A DNA stretch of 64,000 bases from Congregibacter litoralis KT71 (GTDB taxonomy: Bacteria > Pseudomonadota > Gammaproteobacteria > Pseudomonadales > Halieaceae). The position numbers and the translations under genes were made by a program. The notes under the pieces were generated by a model that was given only the letters and a program-made list of their open reading frames with translations, was not told the DNA's origin and made no database searches. Position 1 is the stretch's first letter. Every line of letters starts with the position of its first letter. The DNA is taken from the NCBI RefSeq assembly GCF_000153125.2, contig NZ_CM002299.1:496809-560808 (forward strand), read 5' to 3'. Positions 37,357-46,330 of this stretch are shown piece by piece.

Positions 37357-37796
37357 TTTGTGAATTCTGCACTTAACTGAGGCGTTTGATATCGCGCACG
37401 GGACAAGGCGTCTCGAGCACTTAAGGGATCCCAAAGCGGTAAGCCCCGGGTGTGCGAGATTTCTTCGCCGCTAAAGGGTGGAATCACGCTCTCCGGTGGG
37501 TAGAAGGTGTCAAATATCCAATTAAAAACCTCGGCGAGCTTCTCGTCTGACAAGGGGACCTGTGAGGCTCCCGGTACGCGGGTGAGGTACGAGCGCCCTT
37601 CGGCCGTTTGCGCGAGCCAGTCCAGGTCATGGCGTAAATCCGGGACTTCGGGCAGGGTGCCTTCACCGTTTTCCAGGTGGCAGCCACCGCAATGCAGTAA
37701 ATAGTTAGCCCGGGGGTCCGCTGAGGCCGCCCTGGCAAGCAGCGCAGTAAACAGGACAGCAAGCAGAACGGCCAAAAAAGAGGTGTTTAAAGGCAA
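37353..37796 (-). CDS. Monohaem cytochrome c, amine dehydrogenase operon
   Basis: About 147 residues from TTG 37796; a GTG at 37880 is also open but would overlap the mauA gene by 73 bases and gives an overlong signal. A signal peptide (LLAVLFTALLARAASA) precedes one haem site CGGCH (Cys36, Cys39, His40 by the TTG start). Downstream there is YLTRVPGASQVPLSDEKLAEVFNW, but no methionine at all in the mature protein, so the sixth ligand cannot be the usual Met. Likely the periplasmic electron acceptor or carrier for the amine dehydrogenase. Confidence 0.75.
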   Translation of the reverse strand: MPLNTSFLAVLLAVLFTALLARAASADPRANYLLHCGGCHLENGEGTLPEVPDLRHDLDWLAQTAEGRSYLTRVPGASQVPLSDEKLAEVFNWIFDTFYPPESVIPPFSGEEISHTRGLPLWDPLSARDALSRARYQTPQLSAEFTK

Positions 37797-37807
37797 AGCG
37801 CTGCAAC

Positions 37808-38407
37808 TCAGCCTGCGTCGGCCTTGCCCACGACTCTTGCGAGGGTGCAGTGATAGGCGTGACTGTTGGAGCCAAAGCACCAGAGAATACTGTTGGATTT
37901 GGAGGGGAAATAAACCGGACGATCGCCCTCGGATCGATGGCAGCCACAGCGACCGCAGGCGGATTTACCGCAGCAGTCATTGTAAGAGATGAGATAGTCC
38001 TGACCGTCCAGGGGATTGTGGCAGGTGCCGACCCAGGCCACGCTGGCTGTTTCTGAGCCCGGAGGGCATTGGGTCATGCTGCCGCCGCAGCAGCTGCAAA
38101 TCTGTCCGCTGAATGCACAGTAGCGCCAGTAATCGCAGCTTTGATTGTCGCCCATCTCGGGGATGGCGTCTTCCGTGCCGGCTGCCGGTGCCGCCAGGGC
38201 ATTGCTGCCGCTCTCCGGCTGCATGGGTCCCGCATCCTCACGCGCCATGGGGAGCAATGGAAAGGCCCCCATACCCGTCGCCACGGCACCGAGCTTGCCT
38301 AAAAACGAGCGGCGGGACGTGCGCCCGGCAAAAAAGCGCACTGCGCCGGTTGTGGCGGCATCGATATCGTCAAGAAGCTGCTTCAGCAGGTGGTTCTGCG
38401 TGCTCAT
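37808..38407 (-). CDS. mauA: TTQ amine dehydrogenase small subunit
   Basis: 199 residues. A twin-arginine signal (TSRRSFLGKLGAVATG, Arg32-Arg33) exports the folded subunit. The mature part is cysteine-packed (14 Cys from Cys91 on) and has the TTQ site: Trp125 in AWVGTCHNP and Trp176 in ILWCFG, 51 residues apart as in Trp57/Trp108 of Paracoccus MADH, and Asp144 in SYNDCC 19 residues after the first Trp, matching the catalytic Asp76. CSCCGG and CCGKSACGRC look like aromatic amine dehydrogenase; the tail looks like methylamine dehydrogenase. Oxidises a primary amine to aldehyde and ammonia in the periplasm. Confidence 0.93.
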   Translation of the reverse strand: MSTQNHLLKQLLDDIDAATTGAVRFFAGRTSRRSFLGKLGAVATGMGAFPLLPMAREDAGPMQPESGSNALAAPAAGTEDAIPEMGDNQSCDYWRYCAFSGQICSCCGGSMTQCPPGSETASVAWVGTCHNPLDGQDYLISYNDCCGKSACGRCGCHRSEGDRPVYFPSKSNSILWCFGSNSHAYHCTLARVVGKADAG

Positions 38408-39012
38408 GAGGCTTGCTCCAATTGCTGTTCTTTTACGAGGTAGTCCTGGAGAGAGTCATAGCCACTCAGCATGGCTTCGACCAGGCTTTCTAAATGCTCC
38501 CGGCTGTTCACAAGACCTCTGGAACGCAGGACGCCCTCACGATCAATCAGCGCCGCATAGGGAAGCTTGCCTGCCGCAAACTTGAGACCAAGTTCTGAGG
38601 AGAGCAAATAGGAGTAGTCAGCGATGCCCATTTTTTCGATGTACTCAATATGCTGGGGTAATTCCCCCCCATCGCTGGCAAACAGCAGGCGAAGCTTCTC
38701 AGAGCGGGCCATGGAACAGGCCACGGGCACCAGTTCTTTGCAGATAGGACAGGAAGGTGAGACGAACAACAGCAGAGTCGCCGATGCCGTGGTACCCCCG
38801 ATGGTGACCGCCGCACCGTCGATGTCTTGCAGCGACAGTTTGGGGGCTGGAGAGCCCACCTCCGGGCCCGCGGTATTCATGAGTGCTCCCGCCGGCGCCA
38901 GGCGGGTGTGAAGCACCCCGATTTGTCGTGCCAGCGCCAGCACTACGATGACGAGCAGCGCGACGACGACGCCCAGAACAAGTACCGCAACCGCCAGGGA
39001 ATCAATGCTCAT
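38404..39012 (-). CDS. mauD: MauD, thioredoxin-like TTQ maturation protein
   Basis: 202 residues from ATG 39012, which overlaps the mauE stop by 11 bases. N-terminal membrane anchor (LAVAVLVLGVVVALLVIVVLALA), then a thioredoxin-like domain with active site FVSPSCPICKEL (Cys88, Cys91). MauD is required to make or isomerise the many disulfides of the small subunit. Its stop overlaps the mauA start by four bases, so the pair is translationally coupled. Confidence 0.9.
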   Translation of the reverse strand: MSIDSLAVAVLVLGVVVALLVIVVLALARQIGVLHTRLAPAGALMNTAGPEVGSPAPKLSLQDIDGAAVTIGGTTASATLLLFVSPSCPICKELVPVACSMARSEKLRLLFASDGGELPQHIEYIEKMGIADYSYLLSSELGLKFAAGKLPYAALIDREGVLRSRGLVNSREHLESLVEAMLSGYDSLQDYLVKEQQLEQAS

Positions 39013-39541
39013 GGGGTTTCCAGCCCGTGAGGGCGCTCTGGTTTTGAAGGAGCTGGTCAATGGTCAGGTAACAGAGTCCCAGCAACGTAGTCAGAAAAAT
39101 CATTGTCCCGACGTCCATTGCGCCTAGGGCTCGCTCCGTGGTCGGCAGCATCACAATAAGCGCCCCCGCAGCTAGCATGATGTTGCGAAAGACGAGCCAG
39201 TAGCTCAGGGGCTGCGGTGTGCCTCCGCAGCCGCAGTCAATATCCCGACGGCCACGAACAAGGTTTAGAAGCACGGCCAACGCGTACATCACCAGAAGCA
39301 TCATGGCAGCAAAGGCTGCCGCACTGCGACTCAGGGGCACGAGCAGCGCAAGCGCCACAGCAAGCTCCAGCAGCGGCAGGCTCTTCGCAACAATGGGAGA
39401 CAGGCTCGCCGGCAGCAATTTATAGGCGTCCAACTGCGCCTGAAATCGTCGCGCTTCCCAGCGTTTATGCTGACCGGCGCTGACAAACAGCAGGAACAGC
39501 GAAAGCGCGAGGGTCAGCTCAAGGAGCGGATCGATCACCAC
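39002..39541 (-). CDS. mauE: MauE, membrane protein for amine dehydrogenase maturation
   Basis: 179 residues with four or five hydrophobic helices (for example residues 5-21, 52-70, 72-92). The MauE/DoxX-type motif GRRDIDCGCGGTPQPLS follows the third helix. MauE works with MauD in disulfide formation in the small subunit. It begins at GTG 39541 or 39538, directly at the mauB stop, using the GGAG in the last codons of mauB. Confidence 0.9.
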   Translation of the reverse strand: MVIDPLLELTLALSLFLLFVSAGQHKRWEARRFQAQLDAYKLLPASLSPIVAKSLPLLELAVALALLVPLSRSAAAFAAMMLLVMYALAVLLNLVRGRRDIDCGCGGTPQPLSYWLVFRNIMLAAGALIVMLPTTERALGAMDVGTMIFLTTLLGLCYLTIDQLLQNQSALTGWKPHEH

Positions 39542-40684
39542 TTACTCCAGCCTTTGCAGCGTGCTGGCGTTGATCTCGGGCACGGTGCGAAGCAGGCGAC
39601 TATTTAGGGCATCGTGAATGAGTAGCTCGCCCCCGTTCGCCGGTGCGATGAGCAACAGCGGCTCACCATCGGCAGTCAGTTCGACGGAACTGCCCTTGGT
39701 CTCCTCATCAAGCTCCAAAACATAGGCCCTGCGGCGCGTCTTTGTACTGAATGCCCAAACCTGTGTACCGGGGTCTTCAAAGGTTTCCTGGCCACCGCCC
39801 TGGTGCATGAGCGTGACCAGTAGACCGGCCTCGGCGTTATAGGCGAAAGGCTGTCGGCCACCGATGCGCCAATCGTCATCCGCGTCGATAGGCACACCGT
39901 TGAGGTCTACGGCATCTTCGGCATCCTGCGGATTGATAGACCAGGGTTGGCTGACCTGCACTTCGGAATTCGCCACCGTGACTTCATAAACCTGGCCCTC
40001 CAGGGAGAGGAACATCCATCCCTCCGGCGTCGGCACCGCGTAGTCAAAAACCGGATCCTCAGTCACAGAAAAGAAGGGCTCGCTACGTATGCGATCTACC
40101 TCTTCGCCAACGCTATCCAGGCGGATGTACTGAATGCGGCCGTCGCCACAGGCCATGAGGAAGCCCGCATCCACCGGATATACCCCGGCGCATCCCGGGG
40201 TGGATATCTCGCCCACAAAGCGATCGTCAGCGGTGTCTACGATGCTCACGGACATGGCGGGAGTGATGTTCCATACACCGATGAAACGCTCCTCCACCAG
40301 GCCGATCATGCCACCGTGTCCGATGCCCGCGGATTTTGGAGGAATCTCAATTTCTTTAATGGGGAGCGCATTTTCCAGATCGAAGACCAGCACGACATCC
40401 GTGCGATCACCATAGAAGGTGCGCGTGTAGAAGCTGCCGTAGGAGTAAATGCGGCCCGCATCGAGGTGAGGTTCAATCGCGGGCGAGAACATGGACAGGG
40501 TAAGGGTCGCTTCCACGCTGCCCTTGTCGCCATCGATGAGATAGGCGATTTGTTTGCCCCGGGCAGAGAACCAGTGGTCATTGGGTGTGCCGAGTTTCAG
40601 GGCATCACCGACGATAGAACCATAAGGCTGTGCTGCCAGGCCCTGCGTGACGCAGAGCAATACAGCGGCCAGGTAGTGTTTCAT
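39542..40684 (-). CDS. mauB: TTQ amine dehydrogenase large subunit
   Basis: 380 residues from ATG 40684 (GGAGG four bases before it). Sec signal peptide cleaved near LAAQP. The rest is a beta-propeller-like chain with family landmarks: YTRTFYGDRTDVVLVFDLENALPIKEIEIP, PGCAGVYPVDAGFLMACGDG, a W-rich DDWRIGGRQPFAYNAEAG and QVWAFSTKTRRR. In the alpha2beta2 enzyme this subunit cages the TTQ small subunit. Starts the operon mauB-E-D-A-cytochrome-phosphoribosyltransferase. Whether the preferred substrate is methylamine or an aromatic amine cannot be read from this sequence. Confidence 0.88.
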   Translation of the reverse strand: MKHYLAAVLLCVTQGLAAQPYGSIVGDALKLGTPNDHWFSARGKQIAYLIDGDKGSVEATLTLSMFSPAIEPHLDAGRIYSYGSFYTRTFYGDRTDVVLVFDLENALPIKEIEIPPKSAGIGHGGMIGLVEERFIGVWNITPAMSVSIVDTADDRFVGEISTPGCAGVYPVDAGFLMACGDGRIQYIRLDSVGEEVDRIRSEPFFSVTEDPVFDYAVPTPEGWMFLSLEGQVYEVTVANSEVQVSQPWSINPQDAEDAVDLNGVPIDADDDWRIGGRQPFAYNAEAGLLVTLMHQGGGQETFEDPGTQVWAFSTKTRRRAYVLELDEETKGSSVELTADGEPLLLIAPANGGELLIHDALNSRLLRTVPEINASTLQRLE

Positions 40685-40874
40685 GCTACCTCCCAGTGAG
40701 GGATAAGCGGTCGGTGGCTTGCGGGATTGTAGTAGTAATATGTACCTTGCGACCGCGCGAGGGTTGTTTTGATCGTATACCAAGGGGCCGCAGCTGCGCA
40801 ATGCGTTAAGCATCGATAGACTGTCGGGACGGCAAGGCCGCAGCATTGCCCCGGCCCAGGCGGAGGAGAAGCCC

Positions 40875-41444
40875 ATGTCAGAAAAAGTGTATCTCGCCGC
40901 CCAGGAACTTCTGGAAGACTCCTTTCGCCTCGGTGCTGAGGTGGTAGCCAGTGGTTTTAAACCGACCATGATGATTGCCATCTGGCGTGGAGGTGCTCCC
41001 GTGGGCGTTGCCGTGCAGGAGATTCTCGCTTACTGCGGTATCGAGACGGACCACATCGCCATTCGCACCTCTCTCTACAAACCCGAGATCGACGGCCGCT
41101 CCTCGGAGATCCGTATCCATGGCATGAACTACCTCATCAAAAAGCTCACCCATGAGGACAGGCTCCTCATTGTCGATGACGTGTTCGATACGGGCAGCAC
41201 CATCGACGCGGTGATTAACTACATTGAGGAGAAGGCGCGACTCAACACCCCCAGGGATATCCGCGTGGCCGTGCCCTACTTCAAGCCCGCGCGAAACCTC
41301 ACGAATCGTGTCCCCGATTATTACCTCCACGAGACGGAGCAGTGGTTGAAGTATCCCCATTCCCTGGAGGGACTGAGCCCTGCGGAGGTGGCGAAGGAGC
41401 GACCGGCGCTCTACGAGATTATTGAGCCTTACCTGAACCGTTGA
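40875..41444 (+). CDS. Phosphoribosyltransferase, hypoxanthine/xanthine type (copy 2)
   Basis: 189 residues; GGAGGAG is six bases before the ATG. Same architecture as the gene at 36742-37356: IAIWRGGAPVGVAVQE, PRPP loop LLIVDDVFDTGSTIDAV and VPDYYLHETEQWLKYP. Likely converts a purine base to its nucleotide. Divergent from mauB across 190 bases, and its 3' end overlaps the convergent permease gene by 26 bases, which with the deaminase beyond makes a plausible salvage set. Confidence 0.88.
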   Translation: MSEKVYLAAQELLEDSFRLGAEVVASGFKPTMMIAIWRGGAPVGVAVQEILAYCGIETDHIAIRTSLYKPEIDGRSSEIRIHGMNYLIKKLTHEDRLLIVDDVFDTGSTIDAVINYIEEKARLNTPRDIRVAVPYFKPARNLTNRVPDYYLHETEQWLKYPHSLEGLSPAEVAKERPALYEIIEPYLNR

Positions 41445-42732
41445 ACAGGAGGTTCAGCGTCACCGCGCTCACGGCACCCAGGGTGATGGGATTGTTCAGG
41501 ATGTCCGCGACGGCCTTGGGCAGGGCGGAAAAGTAAATGGGATTGGCGACGACGAGCATTGCCGCACTCAGGCTGATGCCCATGGTGAGCACATTCCCCG
41601 TATTTTCAAAGTCAACGCGGCGCAGGGTTTGAATCCCCGTGGCAGCGATGGAGCCAAAGAGCACCAGACCACAGCCACCGAGCACGGGAGTGGGAATGTT
41701 GGCGACCAGCGCCGCCGCCTTGGGTGCGAGGCTCAGGAGTATCAGCATTACGCCGGTGGCGGCGACGACATAGCGACTGCGCACGCCGGATACACGAATC
41801 ACGCCGATGTTCTGGGAGAAGGTGGTAAAGGGAAAGGCGTTAAACAGTCCGCCAATGATGGTGCCCAGTCCCTCGGCGCGCAGCCCTGCTGCCAGACGTT
41901 TTTCGTCTACTTCCTGCTCGCAGACTTCACCGATGGCCAGATAGTCTCCCGTGGATTCCACCATGGTCACCAGCATGGTGACGGTCATCGCCGCACAGGC
42001 GGCGACGGTGAAGGTAGGGGGGCCGAAAGCGAAGGGCAGGGGAATACTTGCCCAGCTTGCGGTGCCGACGCCGCTGAAGTCAGACATGCCCATAAACGCG
42101 CCGGCAACGCCGCCGGCGATGAGTCCCACAAGTATCGATGTGCGCGCCAGAAAGTCGTGACCAAAGCGCATTACCAGTAGCACGAGCAACAGGGTGCCTA
42201 GACCCAGGCTGACTTCGGCCATGCTCGTGTCCTGGGCGCCAAAGCCCCGGCCACCGCTTAGCCACATGACGGCCACCGGCATGAGGCTGACGCCGATAAC
42301 GGTGATGACCGTGCCCGTCACCAGAGGTGGAAAAAAGCGCAGGAGCTTGCTCCAGGACCCGGCAAGGGCCAGACATACGATGCCACCGACAATCGTGCCG
42401 CCAAACATGGCCGTGAGATCGCCATTGGCGCCGATGGCAATCAGGGGCGGTATGACCGCCACCGTGGTGCCCTGTACCACGGGCAGGCGCGTGCCAATGG
42501 GCAAGCCCGGTATGCCGAGGCACTGGATGAGCGTAGCGACGCCGCTGCCGAATAACCCCGAGGCCAATAAAAACGTGGTTTGCTCCTGGGGCCAGCCCAG
42601 GGCACTGGCGAGCACCAGGGGTGCGATGATGATGCTTGCGTAGGCTGCCAGGAGCTGCTGAAAGCCCAGGGGCAGAGTCCAGCGCAGGGGGAGCCATTCG
42701 TTGACCGGATGTCTTGCGTCGTTATCCTGCAT
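41419..42732 (-). CDS. NCS2 nucleobase permease
   Basis: 437 residues, about 12-14 hydrophobic helices. Nucleobase:cation symporter-2 landmarks: QQLLAAYASIIIAPLVL at the start, LPVVQGTTVAVIPPLIAIG, PLVTGTVITVIGVSLMP and the E-containing signature EVCEQEVDEKRLAAGLRAEGLGTIIGGLFNAFPFTTFSQN. Transports uracil, xanthine or urate-type bases with H+ or Na+. Two bases after the deaminase gene stop on the same strand, and overlapping the phosphoribosyltransferase gene 3' end. Confidence 0.92.
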   Translation of the reverse strand: MQDNDARHPVNEWLPLRWTLPLGFQQLLAAYASIIIAPLVLASALGWPQEQTTFLLASGLFGSGVATLIQCLGIPGLPIGTRLPVVQGTTVAVIPPLIAIGANGDLTAMFGGTIVGGIVCLALAGSWSKLLRFFPPLVTGTVITVIGVSLMPVAVMWLSGGRGFGAQDTSMAEVSLGLGTLLLVLLVMRFGHDFLARTSILVGLIAGGVAGAFMGMSDFSGVGTASWASIPLPFAFGPPTFTVAACAAMTVTMLVTMVESTGDYLAIGEVCEQEVDEKRLAAGLRAEGLGTIIGGLFNAFPFTTFSQNIGVIRVSGVRSRYVVAATGVMLILLSLAPKAAALVANIPTPVLGGCGLVLFGSIAATGIQTLRRVDFENTGNVLTMGISLSAAMLVVANPIYFSALPKAVADILNNPITLGAVSAVTLNLLFNGSGKAQ

Positions 42733-42734
42733 AT

Positions 42735-44081
42735 TCAGGCACCGCTTCGCTGGCGAAGATCACTCGCGCGTTCCCGAAGTTCTCCCAGCATGGCCGGGAG
42801 ATCGAGCCCCTGAAGCACGCCGTTCTCCACCACCACTTGCCCGTCGACGATGGTGTGGACCACATCATCGGCGCGACTGGAATACACCAGAGCGGCTTGA
42901 GAATCGTAGCGGGGCGCGCAGTGGGCCTTGTTGATATCCACGACGATAATATCTGCAAGCTGCCCCGGGGCGAGGGTGCCGGCGTCATTCAGATGCATGG
43001 CGCGGGCGGCTTCCCGGGTGCTCATTTCCAGCATTTCGCTCACCGTTAACAGCTCCGGGTCCAGATTGTGGTTTTTATGGGTGATCGCGCCGAACTTCAT
43101 CTCCTGGAACATATCCAGGGTGTTGTGACTCGCCGGACCGTCAGTGGCAAGCCCCACGGTCACCCCCGCCAATCGGAGCTTGCGGATGGGCATGATCCCC
43201 GAACACAGCTTGGCGTTACTGATGGGGCAGTGCGCAACTTTAACTTCCTGTGCGGCCATGAGCTCGATGTCATCGTCGGTGAGCGTTGTGCAGTGGGCGG
43301 CGGTAAGATGAGGACCCAGTAGGCCCATGCTGTGGAGCCAGGCCGTGGGCGTCTGGTCATAGTGGTCCGCGACAAACTGATGTTCCTGCAGTCCCTCGGA
43401 AAGATGGGTATGAATAGTGAGCTCGTGCTCTGCCGCCACCTCGGCGCAGCGGCGCCATAGCTTTTCCGTGCAGGAGTAGGTGGCGTGGGGCGACAGGGCA
43501 ACGCGCAGACGGCCATCCAGGGTGTTGTGGTGGCGGTCGACGATGTCGCCAAAGCCATCCAGGGCCGCGAACGACCAGTCCGCAAGATCGCCGTAGAGAC
43601 CAATATCCGCAAAGCCATAACCCAGCGTGGCGCGCAGGGGGATGGTGTTCAGAGCCGTGATTTCCGGCGTGACGGAGTAGGCATCAAAGTGTTCGTTAAA
43701 GCTGGTGATGCCCGACAGGGCCATCTCTGCAAGGCCTGCGAGACCGGCAAGACGGAGGGTCTCATGGTCGAAGTTCTGTTTGAGCCGCCACATGCTCTGG
43801 AGCCATTCAAAGAGCTTGGCATCCTCGTTGAGGCCCCGGAGTAGCACGTTGGAGCCAATATGGGTGTGACAGTTGCTGAAACCGGGCATCACTACCTGAT
43901 CCCGGGCATCGATGGTTTTTGCGGCGGTGTAGGGTCCGATGGCTGTAGCGTCGCCCACGGCAAGTATTCGATTGCCGGAAACGAGGACGGTGCCGTCTGG
44001 CACCGCCAGGAAACCCGCCTCGGACGACGGGGTCATGGTCAGAATTTCGCCGCCGGTAATGGCGAGATCAGCCTCAATCAT
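42735..44081 (-). CDS. ATZ/TRZ-type amidohydrolase, purine or SAH deaminase-like
   Basis: 448 residues. Cytosine-deaminase-like metallo-hydrolase: metal histidines in [17 protein letters not shown] (His72, His74), HTHLSEG, AAHCTTL and the Asp in [15 protein letters not shown]. This subgroup includes guanine, 8-oxoguanine, chlorotriazine and 5'-methylthioadenosine/SAH deaminases. Two bases upstream of the NCS2 permease on the same strand, so the pair very likely imports and deaminates a purine-type base. Confidence 0.87.
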   Translation of the reverse strand: MIEADLAITGGEILTMTPSSEAGFLAVPDGTVLVSGNRILAVGDATAIGPYTAAKTIDARDQVVMPGFSNCHTHIGSNVLLRGLNEDAKLFEWLQSMWRLKQNFDHETLRLAGLAGLAEMALSGITSFNEHFDAYSVTPEITALNTIPLRATLGYGFADIGLYGDLADWSFAALDGFGDIVDRHHNTLDGRLRVALSPHATYSCTEKLWRRCAEVAAEHELTIHTHLSEGLQEHQFVADHYDQTPTAWLHSMGLLGPHLTAAHCTTLTDDDIELMAAQEVKVAHCPISNAKLCSGIMPIRKLRLAGVTVGLATDGPASHNTLDMFQEMKFGAITHKNHNLDPELLTVSEMLEMSTREAARAMHLNDAGTLAPGQLADIIVVDINKAHCAPRYDSQAALVYSSRADDVVHTIVDGQVVVENGVLQGLDLPAMLGELRERASDLRQRSGA

Positions 44082-44128
44082 GGCGGCAAGCTTCCTCTGC
44101 TGGATTGCCCGTGCCGCCCGAGCGGCTC

Positions 44129-46120
44129 CTACAGCAAAGGAGCAATCACCAGGCTCACAATTGCCATTACGTTAATCAGGATATTCATGGACGGACCCGA
44201 AGTATCCTTGAAGGGGTCTCCCACGGTATCGCCCACCACGCAGGCAGAGTGCGTGGGTGAGCCTTTACCACCGTGATTTCCTTTCTCGACGTACTTCTTG
44301 GCGTTGTCCCAGGCGCCTCCGGCGTTTGCCATCATCAGAGCCATAAGCACGCAGCCTAGCAGCGCACCTCCGAGCATGCCACCCAGAGAGGCCGCGCCCA
44401 GACCCATGCCCACCACTACAGGCGCCGATACGGCGATGGCACCGGGTAAAATCATACGCCGCAGGGCTGCGGTGGTGGCGATGTCTACGCAGCGCGCCGT
44501 ATCCGGCTCCGCTGTGCCCTCCAGCAGTCCGGGGATTTCGTGAAACTGGCGGCGGATCTCGTTGATCATGTCAAAGGCCGCATCACCCACCGCGGTCATG
44601 GTGATGGATGCGATAAGAAACGGAATGGTGCCGCCGATAAACAGTCCCACCAGGACCGTCGGATCTGAGAGCTCCAGAGAAAACCCCGGATTGTTGACCT
44701 GCACCGTCTGCACAAAGGCGGCGATAATCGCCAGGGCCGCAAGGGCGGCGGCACCAATGGCAAAGCCTTTGCCGATAGCCGCGGTGGTGTTGCCCACCTC
44801 ATCCAGTCCATCGGTGATTTTGCGGGTGTCTTCGCCCATGCCCGCCATTTCGGCAATGCCCCCCGCATTGTCGGCGACGGGACCATAGGCGTCGATGGCC
44901 ATGGTGATGCCTACGGTGGACAGCATGCCCACCGCGGCAATGCCCACACCGTAGAGGCCCGAAAGCTCCGTGGATACCCAGATGATGGCCGCCAGAAACA
45001 GCACCGGCAGCACCACGGATTCCATGCCCACGGCCAGGCCGCTGATCATTACCGTTGCCGCGCCCGTATCGCCCGCTTTGGCGATTTTGCGTACCGGCGA
45101 CCCTCCCGTGTAGTACTCGGTGATGAGGCCGATGAGGACACCGCCCACAGCACCGGCGACCACGGACCACCAGATATTCATGTTCAGCCCCATGGCGTCC
45201 ATCATCAGCCAGGCCATCCCGGCGAAGACCGCGGGAGCGATGAGGGTCCCTGTGCGGAGCGCCGCTTCGGGCGCGGCGCTGGAGCGTACGCGAACAATCA
45301 ATATTCCCAGGAGGGATGCCAGCAGTCCGATGCTTGCCAGGGCCAGAGGCAGGAACATCATCTCCGCCTGCTTGTCGATGGCCATGGTGGACGCGATGGC
45401 GATGCAGGCGATCATGGAGCCGCAATAGGATTCGAAGATGTCCGAGCCCATACCCGCAATGTCACCCACATTGTCCCCCACGTTGTCGGCGATGACGCCG
45501 GGATTTCGCGGATCATCTTCGGGAATACCGGCTTCGACCTTTCCCACCAGGTCCGCACCGACATCGGCACTCTTGGTGAAGATGCCGCCACCCACGCGGG
45601 AAAACAGGGCGACTACGGACGCGCCCATGCCAAAACCGTGAATCGCATGCGCCGTTTCCGGGTCCCCTCCGAAGTAGTAGTACAGGCTGCCGAGTCCGAT
45701 GAGGCCCAGGGAGGCCACACAGAGGCCCATGATAGAGCCGCCATAAAAAGCAATCGTCAATGCCTGGGCCTGGCCATGATTATGTGCTGCCACGGCGGTG
45801 CGCACATTGGCCTTGGTGGCCGCGAACATGCCCAGGAAGCCAGCGGTGGCCGAGGACATTGCGCCCGCGGTGAAGGCGATGGCGGTATCCGTACCCAGGG
45901 GGGATACAAAAATGCCCAGCAGCAGCACGGCGGCAAACATCGCCAGCATTTTGTATTCCCGCTGCATAAAGACCATCGCGCCGAGGTGGATCTGGTCGCC
46001 GATTTTCTTGACGGTACCGTCGCCGTGGTTATGGCGAATCATGATGTGGTAGATGATGAACGCGGCGACGAGTCCTGCAGCGCCGAGCATCGGGGGATAG
46101 AGCAAGTAGTCAAAAAACAC
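44129..46120 (-). CDS. hppA: Membrane-bound pyrophosphatase (ion-pumping)
   Basis: 663 residues, about 16 transmembrane helices. PPi-binding [35 protein letters not shown], then GSDIFESY in helix 6 and the C-terminal [17 protein letters not shown]. The K+-determining site reads [10 protein letters not shown]: Ala where K+-independent pumps have Lys, and Gly where they have Thr, so this is a K+-dependent type. Glu in DIFESY is the position found in Na+-pumping and K+-dependent pumps; whether Na+ or H+ is moved cannot be decided. Cleaves PPi while pumping. Confidence 0.95.
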   Translation of the reverse strand: MFFDYLLYPPMLGAAGLVAAFIIYHIMIRHNHGDGTVKKIGDQIHLGAMVFMQREYKMLAMFAAVLLLGIFVSPLGTDTAIAFTAGAMSSATAGFLGMFAATKANVRTAVAAHNHGQAQALTIAFYGGSIMGLCVASLGLIGLGSLYYYFGGDPETAHAIHGFGMGASVVALFSRVGGGIFTKSADVGADLVGKVEAGIPEDDPRNPGVIADNVGDNVGDIAGMGSDIFESYCGSMIACIAIASTMAIDKQAEMMFLPLALASIGLLASLLGILIVRVRSSAAPEAALRTGTLIAPAVFAGMAWLMMDAMGLNMNIWWSVVAGAVGGVLIGLITEYYTGGSPVRKIAKAGDTGAATVMISGLAVGMESVVLPVLFLAAIIWVSTELSGLYGVGIAAVGMLSTVGITMAIDAYGPVADNAGGIAEMAGMGEDTRKITDGLDEVGNTTAAIGKGFAIGAAALAALAIIAAFVQTVQVNNPGFSLELSDPTVLVGLFIGGTIPFLIASITMTAVGDAAFDMINEIRRQFHEIPGLLEGTAEPDTARCVDIATTAALRRMILPGAIAVSAPVVVGMGLGAASLGGMLGGALLGCVLMALMMANAGGAWDNAKKYVEKGNHGGKGSPTHSACVVGDTVGDPFKDTSGPSMNILINVMAIVSLVIAPLL

Positions 46121-46330
46121 GTTGCGTACTCCTTCTTATTGTTGTGATGCACTCTCAGTATAGGAAAGAAGAGGCCCGAGCGGAAAACTGATTCCCCTGT
46201 CCACTATTTATGAAGAAGCGCCATGAAGGGACGCGGTAAGAGTAGTTCGCGAATAAACAGCGCAAGAGCACGCCGCGAGAAGACGCTGTGGGGCGGCGCC
46301 GTCTGAAAAGACGACACCGTGAAAGTGATC

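Noticed and set aside
37796..37880. Upstream GTG start for the operon cytochrome c
   Set aside because: It would overlap mauA by 73 bases and give an overlong, arginine-rich leader with no ribosome-binding site; TTG 37796 is kept as the better, though unproven, start.
39947..40699. 250-residue plus-strand open frame
   Set aside because: Antisense to the amine dehydrogenase large subunit.
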